Counted from the stretch's first letter, positions 44,739 through 54,470 are shown. The stretch is 64,000 nt of DNA from HGM04593 sp045654885 (GCA_045654885.1 JAZOOF010000053.1:1-64000); one strand, 5' to 3'. Numbers and translations are program-made. Notes: a model not told the origin generated them from the sequence alone.

Positions 44739-45998
44739 ATGATTGGACTCTGCGACTGCAACAATTTCTTCGTCTCGTGCGAGAGGGTGTTCAACCCGTC
44801 GCTCAACGGCATGCCCGTTGTTGTGCTGAGCAACAACGACGGTTGCGTCGTGTCGCGCAGCAACGAAGCCAAGGCTCTGGGCATAAAAATGGGGCAGCCA
44901 CTGTTCCAGATACGCGATTTTGCCAAGCGTAACAACGTCAAAATATGTTCGAGCAACTACCGGCTCTACGGCGACATGTCGCAACGTGTGATGACCACCC
45001 TGAGGCAAAACGTTGAGGATATTGAGATATACTCCATAGACGAGGCCTTTCTTATGCTCGATGGCCACCCGGTAGAGAGGCTTAAACAGTTTGGCGAAGA
45101 GCTTGCACGCACAGTGAGACGCAACACCGGCATCCCGGTGAGTATTGGTATGTCGCATACAAAGACACTTGCCAAGGTTGCCGCAAAGCTGTGTAAGCAA
45201 TACCCCAGACTCAACAGCGCCTGCCTCATGCAACGCGACGAGGATATTGCCAAAGTGCTTGGCAACTACCCTGTCGATGACATATGGGGCATTGGACGCC
45301 GACACGGCAAGATGCTCAAGGAGTGCCGAATAACGACAGCAGCACAGTTCGCCGCATTGGGCAAGGAGTGGATTGAGAACAGGATGGGAATAACAGGCCT
45401 GCGCACATGGCAGGAGCTGCATGGCATACCAAGCATTGATTTCACACAGGAGAGCAGCAACCGGCAGTCAATAATGGTGTCGCGCTCATTCTCAAAGGAA
45501 CTGTACGACATCACCCAGCTGCACGATACCATAACCACTTTTGCCGGAATAGCCGCCGAAAAGCTGCGCAAGCAGAACTGTGTGGCGCAGGAGCTGCAGG
45601 TGTTCATCATCACCAACCGTTTTCACAAGGAACAGCCACAATATTACGAGTGCGGAACGGTACACTTTGATACCGCTACAAACAGCACATTGGAGATTGT
45701 AAAGGCAGCTACGGCCGAACTGGACAGAATATACCGCCGCGGCCTTGGCTATAAGAAGAGCGGTGTGCGACTGAGCCGCATAACACCGGCCACAGCAGTG
45801 CAGAGCACACTTTTCGACACCATCGACCGCCCCAAGCATAAAGCCCTGATGCAGGCGATAGACCGCATCAACGACAGCTACGGACGCGAAAGCATAAAAC
45901 TGGTATCGCACGGAACAATAACCGACCACACTAACCGCGAGCACCTCTCACCACAGTACACCACACGCTGGGAGGATATATTGATTGTCAAAGTATAA
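44739..45998 (+). CDS. umuC: DNA polymerase V catalytic subunit
   Basis: 419 residues. A Y-family polymerase with the catalytic D6 in LCDCNNFFVSCE, the second carboxylate pair in YSIDEAFLML (about 97-106), a helix-hairpin segment (DDIWGIGRRHGKML) and the C-terminal little-finger domain. The DUF4113-type tail (RTRWEDILIVKV region) is typical of UmuC in Bacteroidetes. It makes translesion, error-prone DNA across damage together with UmuD'. Full length and intact. Confidence 0.95.
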   Translation: MIGLCDCNNFFVSCERVFNPSLNGMPVVVLSNNDGCVVSRSNEAKALGIKMGQPLFQIRDFAKRNNVKICSSNYRLYGDMSQRVMTTLRQNVEDIEIYSIDEAFLMLDGHPVERLKQFGEELARTVRRNTGIPVSIGMSHTKTLAKVAAKLCKQYPRLNSACLMQRDEDIAKVLGNYPVDDIWGIGRRHGKMLKECRITTAAQFAALGKEWIENRMGITGLRTWQELHGIPSIDFTQESSNRQSIMVSRSFSKELYDITQLHDTITTFAGIAAEKLRKQNCVAQELQVFIITNRFHKEQPQYYECGTVHFDTATNSTLEIVKAATAELDRIYRRGLGYKKSGVRLSRITPATAVQSTLFDTIDRPKHKALMQAIDRINDSYGRESIKLVSHGTITDHTNREHLSPQYTTRWEDILIVKV

Positions 45999-46044
45999 TC
46001 TGGTAATACAGCAACCTTCTCTTTCATAAACGGCATTAACTTTG

Positions 46045-46704
46045 ATGCAAAAATCTATGAAAGAAACATTTGAAAAAAGCAGAAAAGGACTTAACTTTGA
46101 CCCGTGGCGACACCAATGGAGCAAAGAGGAGTTCGACTACATCAACAATGGCAAGTTCAAATCCATTATCGGCAAGAATCTTGAACATGAAGGCGGATAT
46201 GTCAATAACAAGAACGACCGTGGAGGCGAAACCAAATATGGTATAACCAAGCCTTTTATGGAGGAATACAAATATGCCCTGCCAGGTGGCAAGACAATAC
46301 CAATCAAAAACCTCACTGTTGACGATGCAAAACTGCTCTACAAGGCAATGTGGGACAGATATAATCTTGGCTACATTAGGGACAAGGATTTAGCATACGT
46401 AATATATGACTATATGATAAACTCCTATGCAGGCACCGCCGCCAAAAGGGTGCAGGAGATACTGAACACCCGGGGTGCCGCATTGAAAGTTGACGGACAG
46501 ATTGGCGAAAAGAGCCTCAATGCAATACACAACAGCGACTACAAGTGGTTGATAGATGAGGTTTTAAAGAACAGGCATCATCATTACCGCGAACAAGTCA
46601 GAAAAGATTCCACCCAACATGATTTTTACGCAGGTTGGATGAACCGTTTGAACAAGATAGCCAAGGCTGTTGGAAGTGACTTATATTTTTCACCACAGTA
46701 TTAG
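46045..46704 (+). CDS. GH108-type N-acetylmuramidase (endolysin-like)
   Basis: 219 residues from the ATG at 46045. The catalytic glutamate is in LEHEGGYVNNKNDRGGETKY, followed by a conserved GIT, and the C-terminal half has the peptidoglycan-binding fold seen with GH108 (VDGQIGEKSLNAI). There is no signal peptide, as in phage endolysins, so release would need a holin or cell lysis. A TAnnTTTG box (TAACTTTG) ends one base before this ATG, so if it is used the real start would be the Met at 46057. Next to umuDC and a secreted orphan; possibly a phage-derived gene. Confidence 0.85.
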   Translation: MQKSMKETFEKSRKGLNFDPWRHQWSKEEFDYINNGKFKSIIGKNLEHEGGYVNNKNDRGGETKYGITKPFMEEYKYALPGGKTIPIKNLTVDDAKLLYKAMWDRYNLGYIRDKDLAYVIYDYMINSYAGTAAKRVQEILNTRGAALKVDGQIGEKSLNAIHNSDYKWLIDEVLKNRHHHYREQVRKDSTQHDFYAGWMNRLNKIAKAVGSDLYFSPQY

Positions 46705-46707
46705 AAC

Positions 46708-47223
46708 ATGAAAAGAGCATTTGTTTTACTCCTTATTTTGACAATAGCACTGCCAAGTTTCTCCACCCCACCACAAAAGGACGGAGAAAAGGAGTTGTCG
46801 CCGTTTGTAGGCAAGTGGGGTTGGGAAGGCAATGCCCTCGAGCACAGATTCTTCGTTTGGTGCGGAGAGAGAAATGACTCACTGTTGTTTGCTATTGGAG
46901 GTACATTCTTTTATGGTGACAGGATTCACATGCCAGAATGGGATAAGGACGAGAAATTTATCCAAATGGTGCGAACAAAGAAACCCAAGGGGAACATAGC
47001 ACGGAGTATAATGTACGAAATCATGTCAAACTTTTACTTTTATTGTGGCGATGAGAAGAAGTTGAATGATGTGACTTTTGAATTGCTCAGCGACACTGTA
47101 ATGCTTTTTATACTGGATGACAACAAAGCTTACTGGCCCGACACGGCATTGATGATTCTGCGAGAAAAAGAGAACATAAAGTTCTCTCAAAAAGAACATG
47201 AACATATGTACAAAGGGGAATAA
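46708..47223 (+). CDS. Secreted or envelope protein, uncharacterised
   Basis: 171 residues. Signal peptide MKRAFVLLLILTIALPSFST, then a mixed alpha/beta soluble region with WGWEGNALEHRFFVW near 33-48 and several aromatic patches. No motif or family recognised. It starts 3 bases after the GH108 muramidase stop, so the two are cotranscribed. By position it could be an immunity/inhibitor-type partner of the muramidase in the periplasm, but that is speculation. Confidence 0.7.
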   Translation: MKRAFVLLLILTIALPSFSTPPQKDGEKELSPFVGKWGWEGNALEHRFFVWCGERNDSLLFAIGGTFFYGDRIHMPEWDKDEKFIQMVRTKKPKGNIARSIMYEIMSNFYFYCGDEKKLNDVTFELLSDTVMLFILDDNKAYWPDTALMILREKENIKFSQKEHEHMYKGE

Positions 47224-47233
47224 TTAAACAACA

Positions 47234-47270
47234 CAATGGTGGAGCCTCGGAATCCGAGGCTCCACCATTG
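47234..47270 (+). terminator. Hairpin after the muramidase pair
   Basis: A 17-bp perfect stem (CAATGGTGGAGCCTCGG at 47234-47250 with 47254-47270) and an AAT loop. Very stable, although no T run follows. Confidence 0.75.
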
Positions 47271-47335
47271 CTGTATGTAACAGAGAAATATCAAAACTTT
47301 TCCACATTAAAAACCCATTTTAACAAATATCTTTA

Positions 47336-47343
47336 TATCTTTG
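47336..47343 (+). promoter_or_regulatory. Candidate -7 box of the beta-galactosidase gene
   Basis: TATCTTTG fits TAnnTTTG, 71 bases before the start codon. The -33 region is poor. Confidence 0.5.
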
Positions 47344-47414
47344 TGGTTAACGTCGGAAACAGGCTATTTTCGCAACGGAAAAACATATAATTATAACTAT
47401 AAAAACAACACACT

Positions 47415-50400
47415 ATGTCAATCAATCATTTGAAGAAATGCTTTCTGTTGACAGCCATTGCGCTCCTTTGCGCTTTTGGCGGCAATGCACAGGAGGCTTT
47501 TGAGAAAGGCAAGCTGTACCACATCTACGGCGCAGGAGAAAGTGAGAATCTCGTTGCCGAGAAGATGGGCGAAACAGCAGGTTTCCTTAGCTATGACAAG
47601 GAAGACCCATCAATCTACTGGAAACTATCGGAGTTGTCGGGCAGTTGGCGCATCATCAACCCCGTCACCAACAACGCTCTGCGTGCCAACGGCAACATTG
47701 TGGAGGTTGGCGAGAACAACGGTTCGGACGAAGCACAGTTGTGGAAGTTCGAGAACGGGATGCTCATTCCCGCAAACAGCCCTACTCTCGCAGTAGCCAA
47801 AGGTAAAGGCGGCACACTCGTCCTCATCAAGAAGGAGAGGGCTGAGAAGATGCGTGCAGCAAAATTCAAAATTGAGGCTTCGGAAGTTGCAGGCTTCGAC
47901 GGCGACCTCACATACCACATCTGCCCCGTGACAAAGCCCGGACAGGTACTCGGCAACGGCGACTCAAGCGAGAACAATGCACGTATTGTGAGCGAGGACA
48001 CCATAAAGGAGAACAGAGGACAGTACTGGAACATAAAGACCATCGACCTCTTCACTTTTGCCGTGGAGAATGCTTTCTATGGCACAAACTTTGACGATGG
48101 CGGTGACAATGCAAGCATCGACTACCTGTTGCAGTGGCCTGCTACAGCCGGTGTATGGAACAACGCGAAGTTCCACTTTGAGCCTGTTGAGAAGCAGAAC
48201 GGTGTTTACATCATTACATCGGCCGGCAAAGAGGGTACAATGTACGCACTCAAGGAGGGCCGAATGATGCTTGTTGAGAAGAACCCTGCCGACTCGGCTG
48301 CATGGTTCACCTTTGCACAGGTTGAGAAACCAAAAATCAATGCTCCATACTGGGAGGACGAGACAATGTTCGCCGAGAACAAGGAGCGTGGTGTTGCAAC
48401 ATACATGCCATATGACAATGTGAGCAAGATGCTTGCCGACAAGGAGTACTACGCAACACCATGGACAGAGCCGGTGAACAACCGCTACCAGAGCCTCAAC
48501 GGCACATGGAAGTTCAACCTTGTAAGCGAGCCCGAACAGCGCCCGCTCGACTTCTTTGAGGTTGGTTTCGACGCAAGCGGTTGGGACGAGCTGCCCGTAC
48601 CATCGAACTGGGAGATGTATGGCTATGACAAACCAATCTACAACAATGTAGAGTACCCGCATGCCAACACACCACCGGCTATCAAGGCACGTCCCGGCTA
48701 CAACGACAATGGCAAGAACTACGGCATCAACCCCGTAGGTTCATATATACGCACATTCGAAGTTCCCGAGGATTGGGACGGCCGCCGCACATTCATTCAC
48801 TTCGGCGGTATCTATTCGGCTGCATTCGTATGGCTCAATGGCGAGTATGTAGGTTACACACAAGGTGCCAACAACGTTACCGAGTTCGACATTACAAAGT
48901 ACCTGAAGAAGGGTGAGAACAAGCTCGCGGTGCAGGTGTTCCGTTGGAGCGACGGTTCATACCTGGAGTGCCAGGATATGTTCCGCATGAGCGGTATATT
49001 CCGCGATGTATATCTCTACAACGTGCCTTTGACAGCTGTTCGCGACCACTACATCACAAGCAAGATTTCGGCCGACCACTTCAGTGCCGACATGAATATT
49101 GAATTTGAGATTGACAACAGGGATTTCCTCCCCGGTCTCAAGACCATCAAGGCCGAGGTTTATGACCCAAGCGGCGAACTCGTTGCAAGTGAAGAGGCAA
49201 CAGTGAACACTGCAGCCAAGATTGCATCGCCTACAGGCAACATCAAGCTCGAGGTATTCAACCTCAAGCTCTGGAGCACCGAGAAGCCAAACCTCTACAC
49301 CGTACGCATAATCCAGTACGACGAGGACGAGAACGAAGAGATGGCATTCTCTACAAAGTATGGTTTCCGCGACATCGTCATCAAGAACTCACTCGTGTAC
49401 ATCAACGGCGAGAGAGTGTTCTTCAAAGGTGTTAATCGTCATGACACACACCCTGTATATGGCCGTGCCGTTACAACAGAGTCAATGTTGCAGGATGTTA
49501 TCCTCATGAAGCAGAACAACATCAACACCGTACGCACAAGCCACTACCCCAATGCGGCAAGAATGTACGCGATGTATGACTACTATGGTCTTTACTGCTG
49601 CGACGAGGCCGACCTTGAGAACCACGCAAACCAAAGCCTCTCGGACCGCAAGTCTTGGATTCCTGCATTCGTTGACCGCATCAACCGAATGGTATTGCGC
49701 GACCGCAACCACGCAAGCGTTGTTATGTGGAGTTTGGGTAATGAGGCCGGCAACGGCAGCAACTTCGGCCCATGCTACGACGAGGCAAAACGTCTTGACA
49801 GCCGCCCTGTACACTACGAGGGAACACGCTCAAGCGGCGACTACGGCGGTGGACGTTTCAGCGACTTCTACTCAAAGATGTACCCCGGACAGGCTTGGAT
49901 GGACAAGTACACCAACAACCTCGACAAGCCTATGTTCATCTGTGAATATGCACACGCAATGGGTAATGCCATCGGTAACCTCAAGGAGTACTGGCAGAAG
50001 ATTGAAGCATCCAACTCTTGCATCGGCGGTTGCATCTGGGACTGGGTTGACCAGGCGATTTATGACCCACAGGAGATGAAGGAGGGTGTATACCGCATAC
50101 ACACAGGCTATGACTATCCTGGCCCACACCAGGGCAACTTCTGCTCTAACGGTGTTGTTTCTCCAACACGTCAGGAGGGTGCAAAACTTAAAGAAGTAAA
50201 GGCGGCTCACCAGTTCATTGAGCTTTCAATGCCTGAGGTAAACACCGAGTTTGACGGCGGTATCGTTACCATCGCGCTCAAGAACAAGTACAACTTCACA
50301 AACCTCAACGAGTTCGACGTTGTATACGAGATTGTGAAGAACGGCAACATTGTATATACAGAGCGCGCTGCTGTTCCTTACACCGAGAGCGGCCAGACAG

Positions 50401-51455
50401 GTAAGATATGGCTCACTGTAAGAAAGGCAAACATCAACAAGGCGATAAAGAAGGGCGACGAGTTGCTCATCAACATACACGTTGTATACCGCAAGGAGCA
50501 GACATTTGCACCTGCCGGTCACGAGGTGGCAATGGCTCAGTTCACACTTGCCGAGCGTGCGCCACTTGCAACAGTAAAGTCAAAGGGTAACCCGCTTGTT
50601 GCAACATCATCGCTCCACGAGACAGTCATTGGCAACGACAAGGTACAGTTGACATTCGACGCCGAGACCGCACAGCTCACAGCACTTGCATTCGGTGGCA
50701 AGAACATCATTGCCAATGGCCAGGGCTTCATCTATGACAACCACCGTTGGATTGAGAACGACCGTCAGGGTTACGATTACTACGGACCAGACGCAGGCAA
50801 ACCACAGGCACAGACAGCGAACGGCCTTGAGGCTAACGGCGAAATCAACGTCGTTGAGGAGAATGGCAACACTGTTGTGAAGACTCTCCGCAAGGGTTCA
50901 CTATGCGACACTGAAATCAACTACACTATCTACCCACAGGGTATTGTTGACGTTGATGCCAAGTTCGTGCCAAAGAGCGGCAACCTGCGCCGTGCTGGTG
51001 TTGTATGTGCCCTCGACAACTCTTTGAGCAACGTAGACTACTATGCATACGGTCCATGGGAGAACACCGTTGACCGCAAGGATGGTGTAGTGGTAGGACG
51101 CTACACAACAAAGGCAACCGGCGAAATGGCCGACAACTATGTGAAGCCACAGAGCAGCGGCAGCCGCGAGGGCTTGCGCGAGGTAACCTTTACCGACAAC
51201 AACGGCTTCGGTGTCAAGATTGAGACCGAGGGTAATGTAAGCTTCTCGGCACTCCCATACACCGACGAGGATCTTATGAGAGCCGGTCATTACTGGGAGA
51301 TGACAAAGCGCCCATACACAGTGCTCCACCTCGATGCTTGGATGCGCGGTATCGGTAACGCATCTTGCGGTTACGACGTGGATACAATGCCTGAGTACCG
51401 TGTTCCTAACGAAGAAATGAGCTACAAGCTCCGCATCTCACCCGTAGGCAAGTAA
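47415..51455 (+). CDS. Secreted GH2 beta-galactosidase with an extra N-terminal domain
   Basis: 1346 residues. A signal peptide (to GNAQ at 26) is followed by about 300 residues of trefoil/ricin-like repeats (QLWKFENGML, YWNIK, AAWFTF patterns), not part of usual LacZ. The GH2 part begins at about 350: jelly-roll, immunoglobulin-like domain, TIM barrel with acid/base E777 in SLGNEAGNG and nucleophile E844 in CEYAHAMGN, then the small LacZ domains to the end. Likely removes terminal beta-galactose from host glycans in the periplasm or at the surface; the added domain may bind sugar. Single gene with its own promoter and terminator. Confidence 0.93.
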   Translation: MSINHLKKCFLLTAIALLCAFGGNAQEAFEKGKLYHIYGAGESENLVAEKMGETAGFLSYDKEDPSIYWKLSELSGSWRIINPVTNNALRANGNIVEVGENNGSDEAQLWKFENGMLIPANSPTLAVAKGKGGTLVLIKKERAEKMRAAKFKIEASEVAGFDGDLTYHICPVTKPGQVLGNGDSSENNARIVSEDTIKENRGQYWNIKTIDLFTFAVENAFYGTNFDDGGDNASIDYLLQWPATAGVWNNAKFHFEPVEKQNGVYIITSAGKEGTMYALKEGRMMLVEKNPADSAAWFTFAQVEKPKINAPYWEDETMFAENKERGVATYMPYDNVSKMLADKEYYATPWTEPVNNRYQSLNGTWKFNLVSEPEQRPLDFFEVGFDASGWDELPVPSNWEMYGYDKPIYNNVEYPHANTPPAIKARPGYNDNGKNYGINPVGSYIRTFEVPEDWDGRRTFIHFGGIYSAAFVWLNGEYVGYTQGANNVTEFDITKYLKKGENKLAVQVFRWSDGSYLECQDMFRMSGIFRDVYLYNVPLTAVRDHYITSKISADHFSADMNIEFEIDNRDFLPGLKTIKAEVYDPSGELVASEEATVNTAAKIASPTGNIKLEVFNLKLWSTEKPNLYTVRIIQYDEDENEEMAFSTKYGFRDIVIKNSLVYINGERVFFKGVNRHDTHPVYGRAVTTESMLQDVILMKQNNINTVRTSHYPNAARMYAMYDYYGLYCCDEADLENHANQSLSDRKSWIPAFVDRINRMVLRDRNHASVVMWSLGNEAGNGSNFGPCYDEAKRLDSRPVHYEGTRSSGDYGGGRFSDFYSKMYPGQAWMDKYTNNLDKPMFICEYAHAMGNAIGNLKEYWQKIEASNSCIGGCIWDWVDQAIYDPQEMKEGVYRIHTGYDYPGPHQGNFCSNGVVSPTRQEGAKLKEVKAAHQFIELSMPEVNTEFDGGIVTIALKNKYNFTNLNEFDVVYEIVKNGNIVYTERAAVPYTESGQTGKIWLTVRKANINKAIKKGDELLINIHVVYRKEQTFAPAGHEVAMAQFTLAERAPLATVKSKGNPLVATSSLHETVIGNDKVQLTFDAETAQLTALAFGGKNIIANGQGFIYDNHRWIENDRQGYDYYGPDAGKPQAQTANGLEANGEINVVEENGNTVVKTLRKGSLCDTEINYTIYPQGIVDVDAKFVPKSGNLRRAGVVCALDNSLSNVDYYAYGPWENTVDRKDGVVVGRYTTKATGEMADNYVKPQSSGSREGLREVTFTDNNGFGVKIETEGNVSFSALPYTDEDLMRAGHYWEMTKRPYTVLHLDAWMRGIGNASCGYDVDTMPEYRVPNEEMSYKLRISPVGK

Positions 51456-51475
51456 TTGCATAACGGACATATACG

Positions 51476-51511
51476 AAAAAGTGATTGCTTCGACGAAGCA
51501 ATCACTTTTTT
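51476..51511. terminator. Bidirectional terminator
   Basis: A perfect 12-bp stem (GTGATTGCTTCG with complement around one A) flanked by five A and six T. It lies between the beta-galactosidase and the small gene on the opposite strand, ending both. Confidence 0.85.
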
Positions 51512-51666
51512 CATTCCCACAGACTACCCCAGGAAGAGGCAGTTCCGGTTTCTGCACCCGCACCATTGGCTTTGGATGCCGATTTAGCCACATCTGTAGA
51601 TGCCGCAATTATGTATGTATTTATACATATGCTATGGGCAACAGGCGGACAATAACATTTTCTCAT
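51511..51666 (-). CDS. Small protein, 51 residues, with a CPP start and Trp-rich acidic end
   Basis: The N-terminus is MRKCYCPPVAHSICINTYII, the middle is Ala/Ser/Gly-rich, and the end is SSWGSLWE. Many short Bacteroidales genes share the plan KxYxxP near the start, a hydrophobic or Ala-rich stretch and an acidic Trp-containing tail; their function is unknown. The stop codon abuts the shared terminator, which supports a true transcription unit. The frame is too short to be picked out by length alone. Three Cys at 4, 6 and 14 are notable. Confidence 0.55.
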   Translation of the reverse strand: MRKCYCPPVAHSICINTYIIAASTDVAKSASKANGAGAETGTASSWGSLWE

Positions 51667-51730
51667 GACGTTTCATTGGTTTAAAGGTTTATAGACATGT
51701 TTCTCCATCCATTCTTGATGGAATAAAGAA

Positions 51731-51763
51731 TCGCCTGTGGCATCCGCTTAATGCCACAGGCGA
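51731..51763 (-). terminator. Terminator of the acyl-CoA synthetase gene
   Basis: A 13-bp perfect stem (TCGCCTGTGGCAT at 51731-51743 with 51751-51763) followed on the minus strand by TTCTTTATTCC. It is 58 bases beyond the stop codon. Confidence 0.75.
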
Positions 51764-51821
51764 ATACAATATCTACAACACCTGCAAACTGCTTTTTGTT
51801 TCCGGGGTAAGAGAAACGACG

Positions 51822-53507
51822 TCACTGTTTCTTCTTCCCTTCCTCTTCAACCGTAGGCGCACTCTCTTTGTACTTGAAACGTCTGATTTTCTGTGTCGCA
51901 GTCTTTTCAAACGGTTCTTTCATAACTTCAATTGAGCTGACCTGTGACGATTTGTTCACGCTCTTGTTGGTTATGCTAAGAATCTTCGCTTTCCAATGGG
52001 CAAGTTTTTCATAGAACTTGTCCTCGCTTGCCTCGTCCCACTCAATGAATCCTTCGATAGGTGACACCAATGCCACAAGGCGGCCGTTGCGTTCCACGAC
52101 AATGGATTCACCCACACCCTCTACATTGTTAAGCACATTCTCAATCTCTTCGGGATAAATATTCTCACCCGATGGGCCAAGAATCATATTGCTGTTCCTG
52201 CCTTTGATGTAGAAACGTCCCTTTTCGTCCTGCACTGCAATATCACTTGTACGGAACCAGCCGTCTTCGGTAAATACGCTCCTTGTGCGTACTGGGTCCT
52301 TGTAGTATCCGAGCATCACATTAGGTCCTTTGGCAACAATCTCACCCTCACCGGTGACAGGGTCAACATTATGGAGTTTAAGTTTCACATTGTACACAGG
52401 ATATCCGAACGAACCGACACTCCTCCACCCCTTCATCGCATAACCCAGAAGCGGCGAAGTCTCGGTAAGACCATAACCGATGGCATAGGGGAAACGTGCT
52501 TTCAGGAGGAACTCCTCTACCTCGGGGTCGAGCTTTGCACCACCGATGCCATAGAAGCTTATGCAACCGCCAAAGGTCTTTTTAAGTTTCATGCCAATTA
52601 TACGGCACATGAGCCAACGCATGTGCTTGTTCATCCAAGTGAGCGTGCGGCTCTTCTTTATGGTTGGCAACACACTCCCTTTGTACACCTTTTCTATAAT
52701 CATGGGCACCGTAAGCATAGTCGTCGGCCTCACAATCTTCATTGCCTTGAGCAAGAGCGGTGCAGCCGGCGGCTTGGGAAGATAATAGACTGTTGAGCCG
52801 GTATACATTGGATATAGCATACCAAGCGTCATCTCAAGCGTGTGAGCCATTGGAAGAATGGACAGCCAACGGTCCTTCTCGGTTCTCTTGCATGAGTGAT
52901 AACAGGTAATAACATTCGATGCAAGATTGCGGTGAGTAAGCACCACACCTTTTGCACTACCTGTTGTGCCCGATGTATATATTATGGTGGCAATCTCGTC
53001 AGGGGTGGGAACTGCAGTGCGGCCGTCACAGGTAAACTTCTCCTCATCGGCCTTTATTATTTCAAACGTATCAAGCTCTATCACAAGCGTCATCTTATCC
53101 ATCACCTCTTTAGACACCTTGCCGACCATCTTCTTGGCCACAAACAGAACCTTGCTCTCGGAGTGGTTAATGATGTTTGTCACCTCGTTTTCCGAACTGT
53201 CGGGCAAAATGGGAATTGATATGCGGCCGAACACAACTGTTGCAAAGAAAGCCACAGACCAGTTTGGCATATTTGTGGAGAGAATTGCAACCTTGTCACC
53301 GGCACCAATGCCATACTGTGTAAAAACTTTTGACAATGCATCACACTCGTTCTTGAACGTGGCATAGGTGTAAGAGCCCTCCTTTGTATCATACCATTGG
53401 GTGTATGTCTTTTTTGAATATACCGCAGTGGCATAGTCATACAGCTTTGCCAAAGTATCGATATACTTTTCACGCATCTTCTTCAATCTACGATAAATCT
53501 GATTCAT
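51822..53507 (-). CDS. AMP-dependent acyl-CoA synthetase, long-chain type
   Basis: 561 residues. ANL-family enzyme that activates a fatty acid with ATP and CoA through an acyl-adenylate. The P-loop-like motif IIYTSGTTGSAKGV is near residue 172, the A5/A8 motifs follow (GYGLTETSPL, GWFRTSDIA, KGRNSNMILGPSGENIYPEE), and the C-terminal lysine region is present. No signal peptide; membrane-associated cytoplasmic enzyme. The long-chain preference is inferred from family resemblance. Alone between a terminator and the SGNH gene on the same strand, 85 bases apart. Confidence 0.9.
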   Translation of the reverse strand: MNQIYRRLKKMREKYIDTLAKLYDYATAVYSKKTYTQWYDTKEGSYTYATFKNECDALSKVFTQYGIGAGDKVAILSTNMPNWSVAFFATVVFGRISIPILPDSSENEVTNIINHSESKVLFVAKKMVGKVSKEVMDKMTLVIELDTFEIIKADEEKFTCDGRTAVPTPDEIATIIYTSGTTGSAKGVVLTHRNLASNVITCYHSCKRTEKDRWLSILPMAHTLEMTLGMLYPMYTGSTVYYLPKPPAAPLLLKAMKIVRPTTMLTVPMIIEKVYKGSVLPTIKKSRTLTWMNKHMRWLMCRIIGMKLKKTFGGCISFYGIGGAKLDPEVEEFLLKARFPYAIGYGLTETSPLLGYAMKGWRSVGSFGYPVYNVKLKLHNVDPVTGEGEIVAKGPNVMLGYYKDPVRTRSVFTEDGWFRTSDIAVQDEKGRFYIKGRNSNMILGPSGENIYPEEIENVLNNVEGVGESIVVERNGRLVALVSPIEGFIEWDEASEDKFYEKLAHWKAKILSITNKSVNKSSQVSSIEVMKEPFEKTATQKIRRFKYKESAPTVEEEGKKKQ

Positions 53508-53592
53508 ATAATGTAGTGCTTTTGTGTTTGTGGTGTTAAAATAAGTAAAATTTACTGAACTTGCAGCAAAGAAACACTGAAATATTCAACCG

Positions 53593-54294
53593 TCAGCATA
53601 AAATATCACTTTTCAGCGCTATCGAGGCCGCAATAAGCTTATGCCCCTCGGCATTCGGATGTATTCCATCGGCACAGTAAAGTGTTCTCATGGTTCCCTG
53701 ATGCTTGTCGAAAGGGGTAGTAATGTCAATGATAGGCGCCTGCATCAGTCCCGAAATCTCAAACAGCGCCCTATTATACATTTCGTGCCAACGGCTGATT
53801 ACATTTATATCACCGCCCAACCAATTGAAGACGTTATCCCTTTGCCCGGCATTCATAAAACGGCTTATGAAAGAGAAGTAGTACTCCGAGTCTATTGGAG
53901 GCAGTGATATTATTACCGGTTTGGAGCCCAATGAACGCACACTCTCTATGAGCTTGCCGAATTTTTCCTTGAAGGAATCGAGGATTGTCTTAGGGAAATG
54001 TTCATCGGCCGGGTTATCGGCAATCTTTCCCCAATTGAAATCGCAATCGTTACCCCCGAACTCAAGCAGGGTGTAGTCCGATGAGGAAATCTCGTCGGCA
54101 TGGCGCTCAACCATCTGCTCACCAAAATCAACGGTGCACCCGAACTTGCCATAGTTGGTGATGCTCAGTCCAAGGGTGTCACCTATTATATCAATGAAAC
54201 TGTTATCCAAAATTGAATATCTGTTTTTCTCATTCAGCACAACGCCGCGCGTCAACGAGTCGCCAAGTGCTGTTATCTTTTTCTTTTCCATCAT
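53593..54294 (-). CDS. SGNH/GDSL hydrolase, cytoplasmic
   Basis: 233 residues from MMEKKK; a longer open start upstream covers the promoter region. SGNH blocks: ALGDSLTRG (Ser near residue 12), NYGKFG, FGGNDCDFN, and DGIHPNAEGH near the C-terminus with the catalytic Asp and His. No signal peptide. The substrate could be a lysophospholipid, thioester or acyl sugar; neighbours include an acyl-CoA synthetase on the same strand. A -7-like TATTTTTG sits just upstream at 54323-54316. Confidence 0.85.
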   Translation of the reverse strand: MMEKKKITALGDSLTRGVVLNEKNRYSILDNSFIDIIGDTLGLSITNYGKFGCTVDFGEQMVERHADEISSSDYTLLEFGGNDCDFNWGKIADNPADEHFPKTILDSFKEKFGKLIESVRSLGSKPVIISLPPIDSEYYFSFISRFMNAGQRDNVFNWLGGDINVISRWHEMYNRALFEISGLMQAPIIDITTPFDKHQGTMRTLYCADGIHPNAEGHKLIAASIALKSDILC

Positions 54295-54436
54295 GCATTT
54301 AATTTGATTCGGGTGCAAAAATACAACTTGCCAAACATGCTGTATAATTTTTGTTACCGGTACGAGCATTTGGGGATAAAAACAGGCAATACGGGGATAA
54401 TTTCCGGCTTTTTAGGGAAGTTTGACAATATTTGTT

Positions 54437-54444
54437 TATCTTTG
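54437..54444 (+). promoter_or_regulatory. Candidate -7 box of the LytTR regulator
   Basis: TATCTTTG fits TAnnTTTG, 26 bases before the start codon. The -33 match is weak. Confidence 0.5.
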
Positions 54445-54470
54445 TCCCTATAAAAACAGGTACATAAAAA

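Noticed and set aside
44472..45422. 316-codon minus-strand frame across umuD and umuC
   Set aside because: Overlaps two well-supported genes on the other strand and has an unlikely composition.
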